The position numbers and the translations under genes are program-made. A model generated the notes under the pieces. It was not told the origin of the DNA. It did not search any database and saw nothing but the letters and a program-made list of their open reading frames with translations. Below are positions 39,524 through 48,652 of a stretch of DNA of 64,000 bases, in pieces. How positions within the stretch are numbered: position 1 is the first letter of the stretch; each line of letters begins with the position of its first letter. This DNA comes from CAVYXK01 sp963772445 (lineage in GTDB: Bacteria; Pseudomonadota; Alphaproteobacteria; Acetobacterales; Acetobacteraceae), in the NCBI GenBank assembly GCA_963772445.1, contig CAVYXK010000013.1, positions 806,001 through 870,000 on the forward strand, in the 5' to 3' direction.

Positions 39524-39979
39524 TTACGCCTCATCGCGGCTGATCTCAGGGTCTGTCAGGAAGCGGAACAACTTGCGGCAGGTCGTGTCGAAGGAGCGCT
39601 GCGCGGTGTCGGACTGACCATGGGAGAGCAGCGGCCCGCCATCGTCGCCGATGAGGGTGAGGACGACCTGCTTGATTGGCCGCCTCCGGAGGTCGCTGTC
39701 CATCTGCAATCGGCTGATGACCTCACCGCCGAGAGCCCAGACGTTGTCGCGGTGTCGGCGCAAGGTTTGGCGTGATAGCTGCAAGGCCAGCAGGTCGCGC
39801 AGGAACGGCTTGAAGCATTCCACCATCCGCCGGCCAGGCGGAATATCGCGCGCCTCATACGCCCAGCTGCGAGGCCACTGATCGAGGTCCGGACAACAGG
39901 TCTGCAAGGGATCGGCAGCAGCCCGTTGCGCCGGTACGCTGTCACGTCTGCCGGCAACTCCTTTGGGTCCCGCTGCCAT
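39524..39979 (-). CDS. Conserved hypothetical protein, possibly N-terminally truncated
   Basis: The core is ARDIPPGRRMVECFKPFLRD, QTLRRHRDNVWALGGEVISR, RPIKQVVLTLIGDDGGPLLS and STRKLFRFL-type text near the end. I recall similar alphaproteobacterial proteins without known function. The Arg-rich helical middle could bind DNA. Its 5' end overlaps the ISL3 transposase start (the two ATGs share bases on opposite strands), so the natural start may have been removed by that insertion. Confidence 0.5.
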   Translation of the reverse strand: MAAGPKGVAGRRDSVPAQRAAADPLQTCCPDLDQWPRSWAYEARDIPPGRRMVECFKPFLRDLLALQLSRQTLRRHRDNVWALGGEVISRLQMDSDLRRRPIKQVVLTLIGDDGGPLLSHGQSDTAQRSFDTTCRKLFRFLTDPEISRDEA

Positions 39980-41225
39980 GCGGCTGATCTCCCTGCTGAA
40001 CCACTACCAGCACTTTCCTGGGTTCGTTTACGAGAAGGCGCGACATTGCGCCGAAAGCCGAACCATCGAGATCAGCGTGCGGCCCCGCCGCGGCTCGAGA
40101 CCGGTGTGCTCGGGCTGTCGCAAGCCGGCGCCGGCCTATGATCACCTGCGCCTGCGCCGGTTCGAATTCGTGCCCCTCTGGGGCTGCATGGTGGTGTTCC
40201 TCTATTGCATGCGACGGGTCGATTGCCGGGCCTGCGGCGTGCGGGTCGAAGCGGTCCCCTGGGGTGTCGGCAAGCACCAGCTGACCAAGGCCTACATGCT
40301 GTTCCTGGCGCACTGGGCGAGGAAGCTGTCCTGGCAGGAGACCGCCGGGTCGTTTCGCAGCACCTGGGACAAGGTCTGCCAGTCGGTCGAGTATGTCGTG
40401 CAGTGGGGGATCGAGCACCGGCAACTGGGGCCGATCGTGGCGATCGGCGTCGATGAGATCCAGTATGCCAGGGGACACAAATACCTGACGCTGGTCTATC
40501 AGATCGAGCAGCAGTGCACGCGCCTGCTATGGATCGGTCGCGAACGGACGGTGGAGAGCTTCGAGCAGTTCTTCACCCTGATCGGCGAACCATTGGCTGG
40601 GCAGATCGAGTTTGTGTGCTCGGACATGTGGCAGCCTTATCTGAAGGTGATTCGTGAGCGGTGCAGCCAGGCCATCCACATCCTCGATCGCTTCCATATT
40701 GTCGCCAAGATGAATGCCGCGCTGGACCAGGTGCGTGCCGCCGAGGCTCGCCGGCTGGCCCGGGACGGCTATGAGCCCGTCTTGAAGAAGACCCGCTGGT
40801 GTGTGCTCAAGCGCAAGGCCAACCTGACCGAGCATCAACGCTTCCGCCTGCGCGATCTGCTGCGCTACAACCTGCGGACCGTACGGGCCTATCTGCTGAA
40901 GGAGGACTTCCAGCAGTTCTGGGACTATGCTTCGCCGAGTTGGGCCGGCAAGTTCCTGGATGAATGGTGCGGTCAGGTCATGCGCTCCCGCATCGAGCCG
41001 ATGAAGAAGATCGCCAGGACGCTACGCTCGCACCGCGCGCTGATCCTGAACTACTTCCGCGCCAGGAAGCAGCTCTCCAGCGGTGTGGTCGAGGGTCTGA
41101 ACAACAAGGCCAAACTGACCATGCGAAAATCCTACGGGTTCCGTACCTTCCACGTCACCGAAATCGCCTTGTATCATGCACTTGGTAAGCTGCCGGAACC
41201 CGACGTCGCCCACAGATTCTTCTGA
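39978..41225 (+). CDS. ISL3-family transposase
   Basis: An intact protein of about 415 residues. It has an N-terminal zinc ribbon (CSGCRKPAPAYDH with MRRVDCRACGVRVEAVPW), a helix-turn-helix (LSWQETAGSFRSTWDKVCQS), and a DDE core with IVAIGVDEIQYARG (Asp), EFVCSDMWQPYLKVI (Asp) and the terminal SGVVEGLNNKAKLTMRKSYG (Glu). These are the ISL3 signatures. The ATG at 39978 begins MRLISLLNHYQHFPGFVYEK. Terminal inverted repeats could not be placed with certainty. Confidence 0.93.
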   Translation: MRLISLLNHYQHFPGFVYEKARHCAESRTIEISVRPRRGSRPVCSGCRKPAPAYDHLRLRRFEFVPLWGCMVVFLYCMRRVDCRACGVRVEAVPWGVGKHQLTKAYMLFLAHWARKLSWQETAGSFRSTWDKVCQSVEYVVQWGIEHRQLGPIVAIGVDEIQYARGHKYLTLVYQIEQQCTRLLWIGRERTVESFEQFFTLIGEPLAGQIEFVCSDMWQPYLKVIRERCSQAIHILDRFHIVAKMNAALDQVRAAEARRLARDGYEPVLKKTRWCVLKRKANLTEHQRFRLRDLLRYNLRTVRAYLLKEDFQQFWDYASPSWAGKFLDEWCGQVMRSRIEPMKKIARTLRSHRALILNYFRARKQLSSGVVEGLNNKAKLTMRKSYGFRTFHVTEIALYHALGKLPEPDVAHRFF

Positions 41226-41397
41226 CGAGGCATTATTCTTGATAACAGATTTTGCCGAGACTGGCGCGACGACCCCGTTCACGGCCGTGGTTCGGCGCGT
41301 GATGATCCAGTTTCCCGGCCGCCAGTCGGCCACCCCAACCCTCGACCCGGTTCGTAGCGGAGGAAATGCGCCGCCCGCGACCCAGCTCCTATATATG

Positions 41398-41624
41398 ACT
41401 ACCTGATCGTCGCCGACCACCATCTGCGCACCTTCTCGGTGGAAGGTCCGATGACCGACGATCAGCCCTGGCAGTCGGCCGCCCGCCACGCCCGCGACCG
41501 CCAACAGCGGCAGGTCGTGTGCGGCCCGGCCGGCACGGATCGGGAAAAGCTCGCGGCAGAATTTCAGCGCACCCACAAGTTCGGCGGAGTTCCGCCAGGA
41601 AGCATCGTGAGGCCCCGTCAATGA
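41398..41624 (+). CDS. Small hypothetical gene coupled to integrase, 5' end uncertain
   Basis: The frame reads DYLIVADHHLRTFSVEGPMT, then DDQPWQSAARHARDRQQRQV and a tail KFGGVPPGSIVRP. Its stop overlaps the integrase start (ATGA), suggesting coupling. I recall this kind of small protein in front of XerC-like integrases, but not a function. The upstream end, near 41400, has no ATG with a ribosome binding site, so the 5' part may have been lost; a GTG at 41439 is the only clear start. Confidence 0.4.
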
Positions 41625-42431
41625 CCGACCAGCTCCCCGCCTTTGCCAGCCCGGCCACGACCACCACCCGCTTACGCGTGGCATATCCCGTGCCGGCGCT
41701 AGTTGCTGCCGCCGGGGAGCATGCCTCTCTCCGTTTCCTCGAATTCTTCGCGGCCAACATCCGCAACCTGCTCACGCGGCGGGCCTACGGCCGCGCCGTG
41801 GCGGACTTCCTGGCTTGGTGCGACGATCAGAGCGTGCCGTCCGTTTCGGCCGTGCAGCCGCTTCACGTAGCCGCCTGGATCGAGCCGCAACAGCAAGAAC
41901 ACGCAGCGCTGACCGTCAAAGCGCGGCTGGCCGCGATGCGCCATCTGTTCGACTGGCTGGTGACTGGCCAGGTCGTGCCGGTGAACCCGGCCGGATCGGT
42001 CCGCGGTCCCTCGCATTCGGTGAAGGCCGGCAAGACACCGGTGCTGTCGCCGGAGGAAGCGCGCACGCTGATCGAACAGCATCGACACCACGACGCCCGT
42101 GGGCCTGCGCGACCGGGCGCTGATCGGGTTGATGGTGTTCAGCTTCGCGCGGATCGGCGCGGCGCTCGGCATGAAGGTGGAGGATGTTTACACACAAAAC
42201 CGCCGGCTATGGGCGCGGCTGCGCGAGAAAGGCGGCAAGGCGCACGCCATGCCGTGCCACCACAACCTTGAGAGCTACCTCACCGCATACATCGAGGGCG
42301 CAGGCCTGGCCGGAGATCCCAAGGGGCCGTTGTTCCGCACGATCGGCCGCGACAAGGGTCGTCCGTTGACGCGCACTCCCCTGCCCCAGCCAAGCGCCTA
42401 TCTGATGATCGGCCGCCCCAAACCCCTCTAG
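41621..42431 (+). pseudogene. XerC-like tyrosine recombinase, frameshifted and truncated
   Basis: An N-terminal SAM-like core-binding domain (FLEFFAANIRNLLTRRAYGR, LAAMRHLFDWLVTGQVVPVN) is followed by the catalytic domain start (VGLRDRALIGLMVFSFARIG, with the first catalytic Arg, and GGKAHAMPCHHNLESYLTAY). A frameshift lies near 42085. The protein ends before the HxxR and Tyr boxes, so it lacks the nucleophile. It resembles the integrases of small alphaproteobacterial integrative elements. Confidence 0.83.
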
Positions 42432-42552
42432 GATTTTGATCATTGTCCCCTCCCGGTCGTTGTGGACGAATCATTGTGCACTAATCCTACTGAGTCGCAA
42501 AACCCGGCGGGCTGGCGGCCTGATTTTGGCCTTGCTGCGACGCGGTTGCGGT

Positions 42553-42969
42553 ATGGTACGGGTGAAGATTCAAATCATCGCGGAATACGCGGCAGAGCCG
42601 TTCGGCGCGCGGGAGCCGCTGATCCTGATCAGTATCGGAAAGAGCTACAACGAAGAGGACAGGAACATCTCCAATTCTGTCCGCGGCTGCTGGCTTATCA
42701 ATCCCGAGAGGGCCCGCAAGCACAAACTCGTCCTCGCGCACCAGCGCGGGATCGTAGTCGGCGCTTTCCGCCCGACCGCTTGGCTGCCCTCCACAACGGC
42801 CAATTTCCCTTGGCACACGGGGAACGAAAACCGCTGGGGATTCGTCGGCGATCCGGCAGATGAAAAGACCGCGCGCATTTACATGCGGAAGCGAGTCCCG
42901 GAAGCGTATCGCGCCAAGGGCGCGGCCAACCCCGTCAGGTTCATCGCACCGCTGCCCACGACGGGCTAG
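42553..42969 (+). CDS. Unrecognised soluble protein, 138 aa
   Basis: Starting MVRVKIQIIAEYAAEPFGAR, it then has EPLILISIGKSYNEEDRNIS, SVRGCWLINPERARKHKLVL, HQRGIVVGAFRPTAWLPS and RWGFVGDPADEKTARIYMRK with the ending KGAANPVRFIAPL. The block (RGxW-I-P-R---VL---GIVxGVFxxxxW) resembles small beta-barrel domains found at the C-terminus of some nuclease-like proteins, but I cannot name the family. No membrane segment. Confidence 0.55.
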   Translation: MVRVKIQIIAEYAAEPFGAREPLILISIGKSYNEEDRNISNSVRGCWLINPERARKHKLVLAHQRGIVVGAFRPTAWLPSTTANFPWHTGNENRWGFVGDPADEKTARIYMRKRVPEAYRAKGAANPVRFIAPLPTTG

Positions 42970-43110
42970 CTCGGTCTCAGGGACGAGCCGGTCCCACCAG
43001 TTTACTCGGGGCGGCGGCCCCTGTCCGCAGGCCTCGACCCGAGGCCCGCGGTGCGCGAGTGCCGCAGGCCCCCCTGTTCGATCTTCGGGCTCCTCCAGAC
43101 CTAATAACAC

Positions 43111-43139
43111 TTGACAGTTATGCCCACAAACTGTATAAT
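43111..43139 (+). promoter_or_regulatory. Consensus sigma-70 promoter
   Basis: TTGACA at 43111-43116 and TATAAT at 43134-43139, with exactly 17 bases between: a perfect housekeeping promoter, rare in high-GC genomes. The ATG of the next gene lies only seven bases after the -10 box, so transcription would start at or next to the ATG and give a leaderless mRNA. Confidence 0.85.
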
Positions 43140-43146
43140 CGCCCCC

Positions 43147-43815
43147 ATGTCCATCACCACCGTCCCGAACCCCACCAACCGCGCCGACCAACTCATGGCC
43201 GACGTGTACCACCACCTCATCCACACGCTGCGCGGCGCGCTACCACTACCTCTCACCAACAGCCCGGAAGACCTCGCTCGCCGAGACCACGCCGCCATCG
43301 CGAAGATCGCGGCTCTGCACCCAGCCAACGCCGCCGAGGCCGAACTCGCCGCCCTCTACGTCGGTGCCTCCGAGCAATGGAAGGAGTGCCTGCGCTTCGC
43401 CCAGCAGCCCGAAAGGTCATTCCACGGAGCACTGAAATACCGCACCCTGGCCAACAGCATGATGCGCCAGGCCCAGAGTGCGCTCAGGCTGCTGGAGCGC
43501 ATGCAGGCCACCCGCGAGAAGCTGGAAGCCGACAGCGAAGCCCGCGACCGCGCCGCCTGGACCGAACACTGTGCCATCGCCCTGATGACAGAGGCGTTAT
43601 CACCGCAGCCAAAGCCGACAGAGATTACCGAGCCACCCGCGCCAGAGCCGCAACCGGAACCAAATCCGGTGGAGCAACCGCAGCCCGCCCCCCTCGCCGC
43701 CGAGCACGACGCAGCCAACCATCCGCACAGTCCCGCGCCGATCCGCCCGATCGGGCGGGTCCCCGATCACATGTCCCTCGCCCCGCCCGACCACATTTCG
43801 TCTCAAGCAGCATAG
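43147..43815 (+). CDS. Hypothetical protein behind a strong promoter, 222 aa
   Basis: MSITTVPNPTNRADQLMADV leads into an all-helical, Ala-rich domain to about residue 155 (including AALYVGASEQWKECLRFAQQ and MMRQAQSALRLLERMQATRE), followed by a Pro/Glu-rich, low-complexity tail. No family or catalytic motif is recognised; I recall related proteins in Acetobacteraceae. No ribosome binding site is possible upstream if transcription starts at the ATG. A protein with this kind of promoter is probably made at high level. Confidence 0.65.
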   Translation: MSITTVPNPTNRADQLMADVYHHLIHTLRGALPLPLTNSPEDLARRDHAAIAKIAALHPANAAEAELAALYVGASEQWKECLRFAQQPERSFHGALKYRTLANSMMRQAQSALRLLERMQATREKLEADSEARDRAAWTEHCAIALMTEALSPQPKPTEITEPPAPEPQPEPNPVEQPQPAPLAAEHDAANHPHSPAPIRPIGRVPDHMSLAPPDHISSQAA

Positions 43816-43900
43816 TCCCCCTCCCCTTGCAGGGCCTTGCGCAGAGGGGGGGCAGGGACGCGGCCAAGGTGCGGTTCAGCTCACCGATGGCAATATCTTC

Positions 43901-45421
43901 TCACCGCCCGCCGGCCTTGCCGGCGGCAAAGCGCACTGCTTCTTCCGCTGCCCGGAACAGGGCGCGCGCCTTCTGACGGCACTCTTCGTACTCGGCCGCC
44001 GGATCAGAATCAGCCACGATCCCGGCGCCAGCCTGCACATGCATGCTGCCATCCTTCACCAAGGCGGTGCGCAGTCCGATGCACGTGTCCATCGTGCCGT
44101 TGGCGGCGAAATAGCCGATGCATCCCGCATAGATGCCACGCCGCGTCGGCTCCAGTTCCTCGATGATCTCCATCGCCCGCACCTTCGGCGCGCCGGACAA
44201 CGTACCGGCCGGGAAAGCCGCCACCAACGCGTCCAGCGCGTCCAACCCGGCGCGAAGCCGACCCTCGACGTTGGAGCTGATGTGCATCACATGGCTGAAC
44301 CGCTCGATCGTGAAGCTCTCGGTCACTCGGACGCTGCCGAGTTCGGCGACCCGGCCGACGTCATTGCGCCCAAGATCCAGCAGCATCAGATGCTCGGCCC
44401 GCTCCTTCGGATCGGCGAGCAGTTCGGCCTCCAGCGCCTGGTCCTCCTCGTGCGTCGCACCTCGCCGCCTGGTACCGGCAAGTGGGCGCAGCGTGACCAT
44501 GCCATCGCGCAGCCGCACCAGGATTTCCGGACTCGACCCCACCACGGCGAAGCCGCCGAAATCCTGGAAGAACAGAAACGGTGCCGGATTGATCCGCCGC
44601 AGCGCGCGATAAAGGGCGAAGGGCGGCAGTGCGAACGGCGCTGAGAAACACTGGCTGAGCACAATCTGGAACGCATCGCCGGCAAAGATGTAATCCTTGG
44701 CGCGCCTCACCGCAGCGATGAACGCCGCTTCCGAGAAAGTCGAGCCCGGCGGCGGCAATGCCGGAAGCACGACTGGCGGCGCCGGATGCGGCAACGGACG
44801 ATCGAGCGCCGCCTGAGCCTCCCCCAGGCGCGCTTCGGCCGCCGCCAGGGCGGCCTCGGCCGAGACCTCAGGATTTGGGTAGATCGGTGCCGCCAGTGTC
44901 AGCTCGTCCTTGACGTTGTCGAAGATCGCGAACAGCGTCGGGCGGATCAGCAGGGCATCCGGCACGCCGAACTGATCCGGATTGGTGTCCGGCAGCCGCT
45001 CCATCAGCCGCACCATGTCGTAACCCAGATAGCCGGCCACCCCACCCGTCATCGGTGGCAGCGTAGCCGGCACATCGAGCCGTGTTTCCTCGATCAGCGC
45101 CCGCAGGCTTTCCAGCGCCGGCCGCTCCTCCGCCACGAAGGCATGCGGGGCCGACCGCGCATGCCGGTTGACCTCCGCGCGGCCTCTCCGGCAACGCCAG
45201 ATCAGGTCCGGTTCCATGCCGATGATCGAATACCGGCCACGCACGGCACCCCCTTCAACGCTTTCCAGCAAAAAGCTGTTGGGCCTCCCGTGCGCCAGCT
45301 TGAGAAAGGCGGCCACCGGCGTTTCCAGGTCCGCAACGCCCTGCCACCACACCAGCGTGCCGCGTCCCAACTCATAACTGCTACGGAACCCGGCGACGCC
45401 GGTGGGCAGGGCGACATTCAT
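43901..45421 (-). CDS. trpE: Anthranilate synthase component I
   Basis: An intact 506-residue chorismate-utilising enzyme. The N-terminal tryptophan feedback site is seen in FLLESVEGGAVRGRYSIIG. Catalytic blocks include GDAFQIVLSQCFSAPF, LRPLAGTRRRGATHEEDQAL, HLMLLDLGRNDVGRVAELGS and AGTLSGAPKVRAMEIIEELE, and the C-terminus has VQAGAGIVADSDPAAEYEEC. It makes anthranilate from chorismate together with a glutaminase subunit (TrpG) not in this window. It follows ppiD on the same strand with 28 bases between, the common alphaproteobacterial order. Confidence 0.96.
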   Translation of the reverse strand: MNVALPTGVAGFRSSYELGRGTLVWWQGVADLETPVAAFLKLAHGRPNSFLLESVEGGAVRGRYSIIGMEPDLIWRCRRGRAEVNRHARSAPHAFVAEERPALESLRALIEETRLDVPATLPPMTGGVAGYLGYDMVRLMERLPDTNPDQFGVPDALLIRPTLFAIFDNVKDELTLAAPIYPNPEVSAEAALAAAEARLGEAQAALDRPLPHPAPPVVLPALPPPGSTFSEAAFIAAVRRAKDYIFAGDAFQIVLSQCFSAPFALPPFALYRALRRINPAPFLFFQDFGGFAVVGSSPEILVRLRDGMVTLRPLAGTRRRGATHEEDQALEAELLADPKERAEHLMLLDLGRNDVGRVAELGSVRVTESFTIERFSHVMHISSNVEGRLRAGLDALDALVAAFPAGTLSGAPKVRAMEIIEELEPTRRGIYAGCIGYFAANGTMDTCIGLRTALVKDGSMHVQAGAGIVADSDPAAEYEECRQKARALFRAAEEAVRFAAGKAGGR

Positions 45422-45449
45422 GATGCTTCTCTTGTGGCTCCTCTGGGGA

Positions 45450-47369
45450 TCATTGACCGTTGACGAAACTGTCGAGCACCCTCTGGTTCACCTGAGGGTT
45501 GGCACGCGCCCGCAGCGCCCCCTCGAACTCCGCCGCCAGGTCCGCGGCGGCCGAACGGGTCAGCGCGTCTGCAATACTGTCATAGCCCGACTTGTCTGCT
45601 TTCGTATCCGGCGCCTCGATCTTGTCCAGAACGGCGACGACGAACCCGTCCGCCGTCTGGACCATTGCCGGCTCTTTCGGTTTCAGGCCGAACAGCACGC
45701 GCTGCAGTTGCGCCGGCATGTCGGTGTCTGCGGCGTCGCGCGTGACCGGCTTGGTCTCCCGCACGGTCAGCCCGGCCACCGTGGCGGCATCGGTCAGCGA
45801 TTGGCCCCCTTGGACCGCGGCGAGGAGTTTGGCAGCCGCCTCCTCCGCCTCCTTCTGGCGTGCTGCTTCCGTCCAGTCCGCCTCGACCTCGCCTCGAACT
45901 GCGTCGAACGGCTTGGTGGTGGCAGGAGTCACACTCTCGACCGTCAGGGCGAAATAAGAGGAGGCGCCATTGCCCTGTGCGGGCGAAACCTCAGTGAGCT
46001 GCGCTGGGGGCTGGCCCGGCGGCGTCTTGAACGCGGCCTCGACCAATGCCTTGCGCAGGTCGGGCGTACCGGGGATTGGCGCCGGCGTTCCTTCCGGCGT
46101 GTTGCCGTTCGCGTCCAGCGTGCCCTGCACGCCGACCAGGCCGAGATCGCTCGGCAGCTTGTCCAGCCCGGCGCCAGTGCCGAGGATGTCGTCCACTTTG
46201 TTGGCGGAGTCGTAGATCTGGCTCGCAGCCTTGTCGGTGAGCACGCGCGCGAGAATTTCCGGCTTCGCCTGCTCGAAGCTTTGCTGGGTCCCGGAGGTCT
46301 CCTCGGTCACCTTCAGCACGTCCCATCCGAGCGCCGTCTTTACCGGCGCGGACACGGTGTCCGGCTGAGCCGCGAAGGCCGCTTGCGCCAGTGAGGTGTC
46401 GGGAATGCCCTCCTGCGTGGTGTTATCGAGTGCGACGGCGGTGCCGCCGTCGGCCTGTGCCGTCTGCTGGATCGCCGCCCAATCGGCCGCCCCGCCGCTC
46501 CACTGCGCCGCCAGCGCCTTCGCCTTCACCTCGTCCTGCAGCACCGCCACCTGGACCGAGCGCCTGGGTGCGACGACGTAGAGCTCCCTGTGGCTGTCGT
46601 AGTACGCGTGCAACTCCGCGTCGGTAGCTGTCAGCGTCCTCTCCAGCGTCCCCGGAGTGAGCACCGCCGCCTTGATGCGGCGGAATTCCGGGCTGCGATA
46701 GAGCCAGGGATGGTTGGCGTACCAGCGTTGCAGCTCTGCCGTGCCGGGCGCCGGCGGGGCCGACACTGTCGCGACGGGCAGCTCGACCGTCAGGGCCGAG
46801 CGCTTCTCCTGTTGGAAGTCGAAGACCTTCCGGACCAGCAGCCCCGGCGCGCTGGCGCCGGCGGCGACCGCGCTGAGAAGCTGCTGGGAGGCGAGCTGCG
46901 CCCGCATGAGGTCGAGAAACTGCGGCTCCGACAGTCCGGCGTTGCGCAGCGCGGCTTCGAACGTGGCGCGGTCGAATTGGCCGTTGGCGCCGCGAAACGC
47001 CGGCATGGCAAACACCGCGTCGCGCAACGCCGCATCGGGCACCACGATGCGCAGCCGCTCAACCTCCCCGTTGAGCGCCACCTGCCCGATCAACTGCCGC
47101 ATTGCCTCGTTGGCCACCTGCCGCCGCAGCGCCGGAGTCACGTCCTGCCCGCGCTGGAGCTGCCGCTCGGCCTGCGCCATATCGCGCTGGAAGGTCTGTT
47201 CGAACTGCTGCGGCTCGATCGTCCGTCCACCGACCTTGGCGAGCCAGGTCGTGGTGCCGATCTGGCGCACTACGTCCCCGACGCCCCAGACCACGAAGGA
47301 AAGAACCATGATCCCGAAGAAAACGCGGACGGGCCAGGTTTCCAGATAACGGCGGAACGCGGTGAGCAT
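45450..47369 (-). CDS. ppiD: Periplasmic peptidyl-prolyl isomerase/chaperone PpiD
   Basis: A protein of about 639 residues starting MLTAFRRYLETWPVRVFFGI, with one N-terminal transmembrane anchor (FFGIMVLSFVVWGVGDVV) and a SurA_N-like chaperone domain (residues 35-190). A parvulin-like segment lies around residues 280-350 (SVQVAVLQDEVKAKALAAQW... TALGWDVLKVTEETSG), followed by helical C-terminal domains. PpiD sits in the inner membrane facing the periplasm and assists proteins leaving the SecYEG translocon. An earlier in-frame start (ATG ending at 47417) exists, but family members begin at MLTxxR. The neighbouring secG supports the link to secretion. Confidence 0.92.
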   Translation of the reverse strand: MLTAFRRYLETWPVRVFFGIMVLSFVVWGVGDVVRQIGTTTWLAKVGGRTIEPQQFEQTFQRDMAQAERQLQRGQDVTPALRRQVANEAMRQLIGQVALNGEVERLRIVVPDAALRDAVFAMPAFRGANGQFDRATFEAALRNAGLSEPQFLDLMRAQLASQQLLSAVAAGASAPGLLVRKVFDFQQEKRSALTVELPVATVSAPPAPGTAELQRWYANHPWLYRSPEFRRIKAAVLTPGTLERTLTATDAELHAYYDSHRELYVVAPRRSVQVAVLQDEVKAKALAAQWSGGAADWAAIQQTAQADGGTAVALDNTTQEGIPDTSLAQAAFAAQPDTVSAPVKTALGWDVLKVTEETSGTQQSFEQAKPEILARVLTDKAASQIYDSANKVDDILGTGAGLDKLPSDLGLVGVQGTLDANGNTPEGTPAPIPGTPDLRKALVEAAFKTPPGQPPAQLTEVSPAQGNGASSYFALTVESVTPATTKPFDAVRGEVEADWTEAARQKEAEEAAAKLLAAVQGGQSLTDAATVAGLTVRETKPVTRDAADTDMPAQLQRVLFGLKPKEPAMVQTADGFVVAVLDKIEAPDTKADKSGYDSIADALTRSAAADLAAEFEGALRARANPQVNQRVLDSFVNGQ

Positions 47370-47476
47370 CGATTGGTCCAGGCGGCTGACCGGCCGGAGC
47401 ATATACGGCCCGTGCACGGCCTTTGCCAGCCATCCGCTTTCGGCTACGCCGAACGCAAATCAGGGTGGAGAGGCGA

Positions 47477-48214
47477 ATGCGCCAGCTCGTCGCCGGAAAC
47501 TGGAAGATGCACACGCTGCGGGCTGAGGCCGCGTCGCTGGCGACGGCGGTGCGCGATGGCGCCGCGGGCTTGGCGTGCGAGCTAGTGGTCTGCCCGCCTT
47601 TCGTCCACCTCGTATCCGTCGCTCGGCTGCTTGCCGGGTCTCCCGTTGCTGTCGGCGGCCAGGATTGCCATCAAGCTACCCACGGCGCCCACACTGGCGA
47701 CGTCTCTGCCCCCATGTTGCGCGACGCCGGCGCCGCGTGGGTGATCCTGGGACATTCCGAACGGCGCCAGGACCACGGCGAAACAGACGAGCTGATCCGC
47801 GAGAAAACGGTCGCCGCGATGGCGGCCGGCCTCGTGCCGATCGTGTGCGTGGGCGAAACCGACGAACAGCGCCGGAACGGGCAAGAGACCGAGGTGATCG
47901 GCTGGCAGATTTCCGGCAGCCTGCCGAAGGGGTTCGCCGGCGTCGTTGCCTACGAGCCGGTCTGGGCGATTGGCTCCGGGAAGACGCCGACCGAGCAGCA
48001 GGTCTCGACGATGCACGCCTTCATCCGCGAGGAGCTCATTCGTCAGTTCGGCGAAGCCGGCCGCGCGATCCGGATCCTTTATGGAGGGTCGGTCAGGCCA
48101 GCCAATGCCGCCGCGCTGCTTGCATTGCCCGAGGTGAACGGGGCGCTGATCGGCGGCGCGAGTCTGAAAGCGGAGGACTTTCTGTCGATTGCCCGCGCCG
48201 CGCGGGCGGGATAA
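47477..48214 (+). CDS. tpiA: Triose-phosphate isomerase
   Basis: A 245-residue TIM barrel of normal length. Catalytic residues are all present: Lys10 in AGNWKMH, His93 in ILGHSERRQ and Glu160 in AYEPVWAIG. The phosphate loop is ILYGGSVRPAN. It interconverts dihydroxyacetone phosphate and glyceraldehyde 3-phosphate in glycolysis and gluconeogenesis. It is divergent from ppiD, with about 107 bases for both promoters, and begins the tpiA-secG-pyrG series. GGAG ribosome binding site at 47467. Confidence 0.96.
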   Translation: MRQLVAGNWKMHTLRAEAASLATAVRDGAAGLACELVVCPPFVHLVSVARLLAGSPVAVGGQDCHQATHGAHTGDVSAPMLRDAGAAWVILGHSERRQDHGETDELIREKTVAAMAAGLVPIVCVGETDEQRRNGQETEVIGWQISGSLPKGFAGVVAYEPVWAIGSGKTPTEQQVSTMHAFIREELIRQFGEAGRAIRILYGGSVRPANAAALLALPEVNGALIGGASLKAEDFLSIARAARAG

Positions 48215-48258
48215 GTCCCTGGACCCTGGCCTTCGCCGAGCCGAGGACACTGCCGCCG

Positions 48259-48606
48259 ATGATGGCAATTTTGATGGTTATCCACGTCTTCGTGACAATC
48301 GCGCTGATCGGCGTGGTATTGATCCAGCGCAGCGAGGGCGGCGGCCTTGGGATCGGCAGCTCGCAGGGCATGGGCGCGTTCATGTCCGGCCGGGGCACCG
48401 CCAACTTGCTCACCCGCACCACGGCGGTGCTGGCGGCGCTTTTCCTCGGCCTGTCGCTGACCATGGCGGTGCTGAATCGCAGCACGTCCGGCGTCGGAGT
48501 CTCGATCCTGGGCGCGCCGCCGACCTCTCAACCGGCGCCCCTGCCCGCGGCGCCGCCGCCGCATCCGGTGCCGAATGCCCCGGCGGCTCCCTCGGTCCCG
48601 CACTGA
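48259..48606 (+). CDS. secG: Preprotein translocase subunit SecG
   Basis: A 115-residue membrane protein with two helices (residues 4-20, VIHVFVTIALIGVVLIQ, and 52-72, TTAVLAALFLGLSLTMAVLN) and the conserved cytoplasmic loop RSEGGGLGIGSSQGMGAFMS between them. The Pro/Ala-rich C-terminal tail is typical of alphaproteobacterial SecG. It is part of SecYEG in the inner membrane. It starts 44 bases after tpiA. Two adjacent ATG codons are possible starts. Confidence 0.94.
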   Translation: MMAILMVIHVFVTIALIGVVLIQRSEGGGLGIGSSQGMGAFMSGRGTANLLTRTTAVLAALFLGLSLTMAVLNRSTSGVGVSILGAPPTSQPAPLPAAPPPHPVPNAPAAPSVPH

Positions 48607-48652
48607 CAACGCGCTTCCCCTCGCCCGATTCGGATTTCTATAGTGGCCGCCC

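Noticed and set aside
41226..41397. A gene between the ISL3 transposase and the small integrase-coupled ORF.
   Set aside because: The short frame starting at 41176 is mostly antisense-like text after the transposase stop and has no start signal or similarity.
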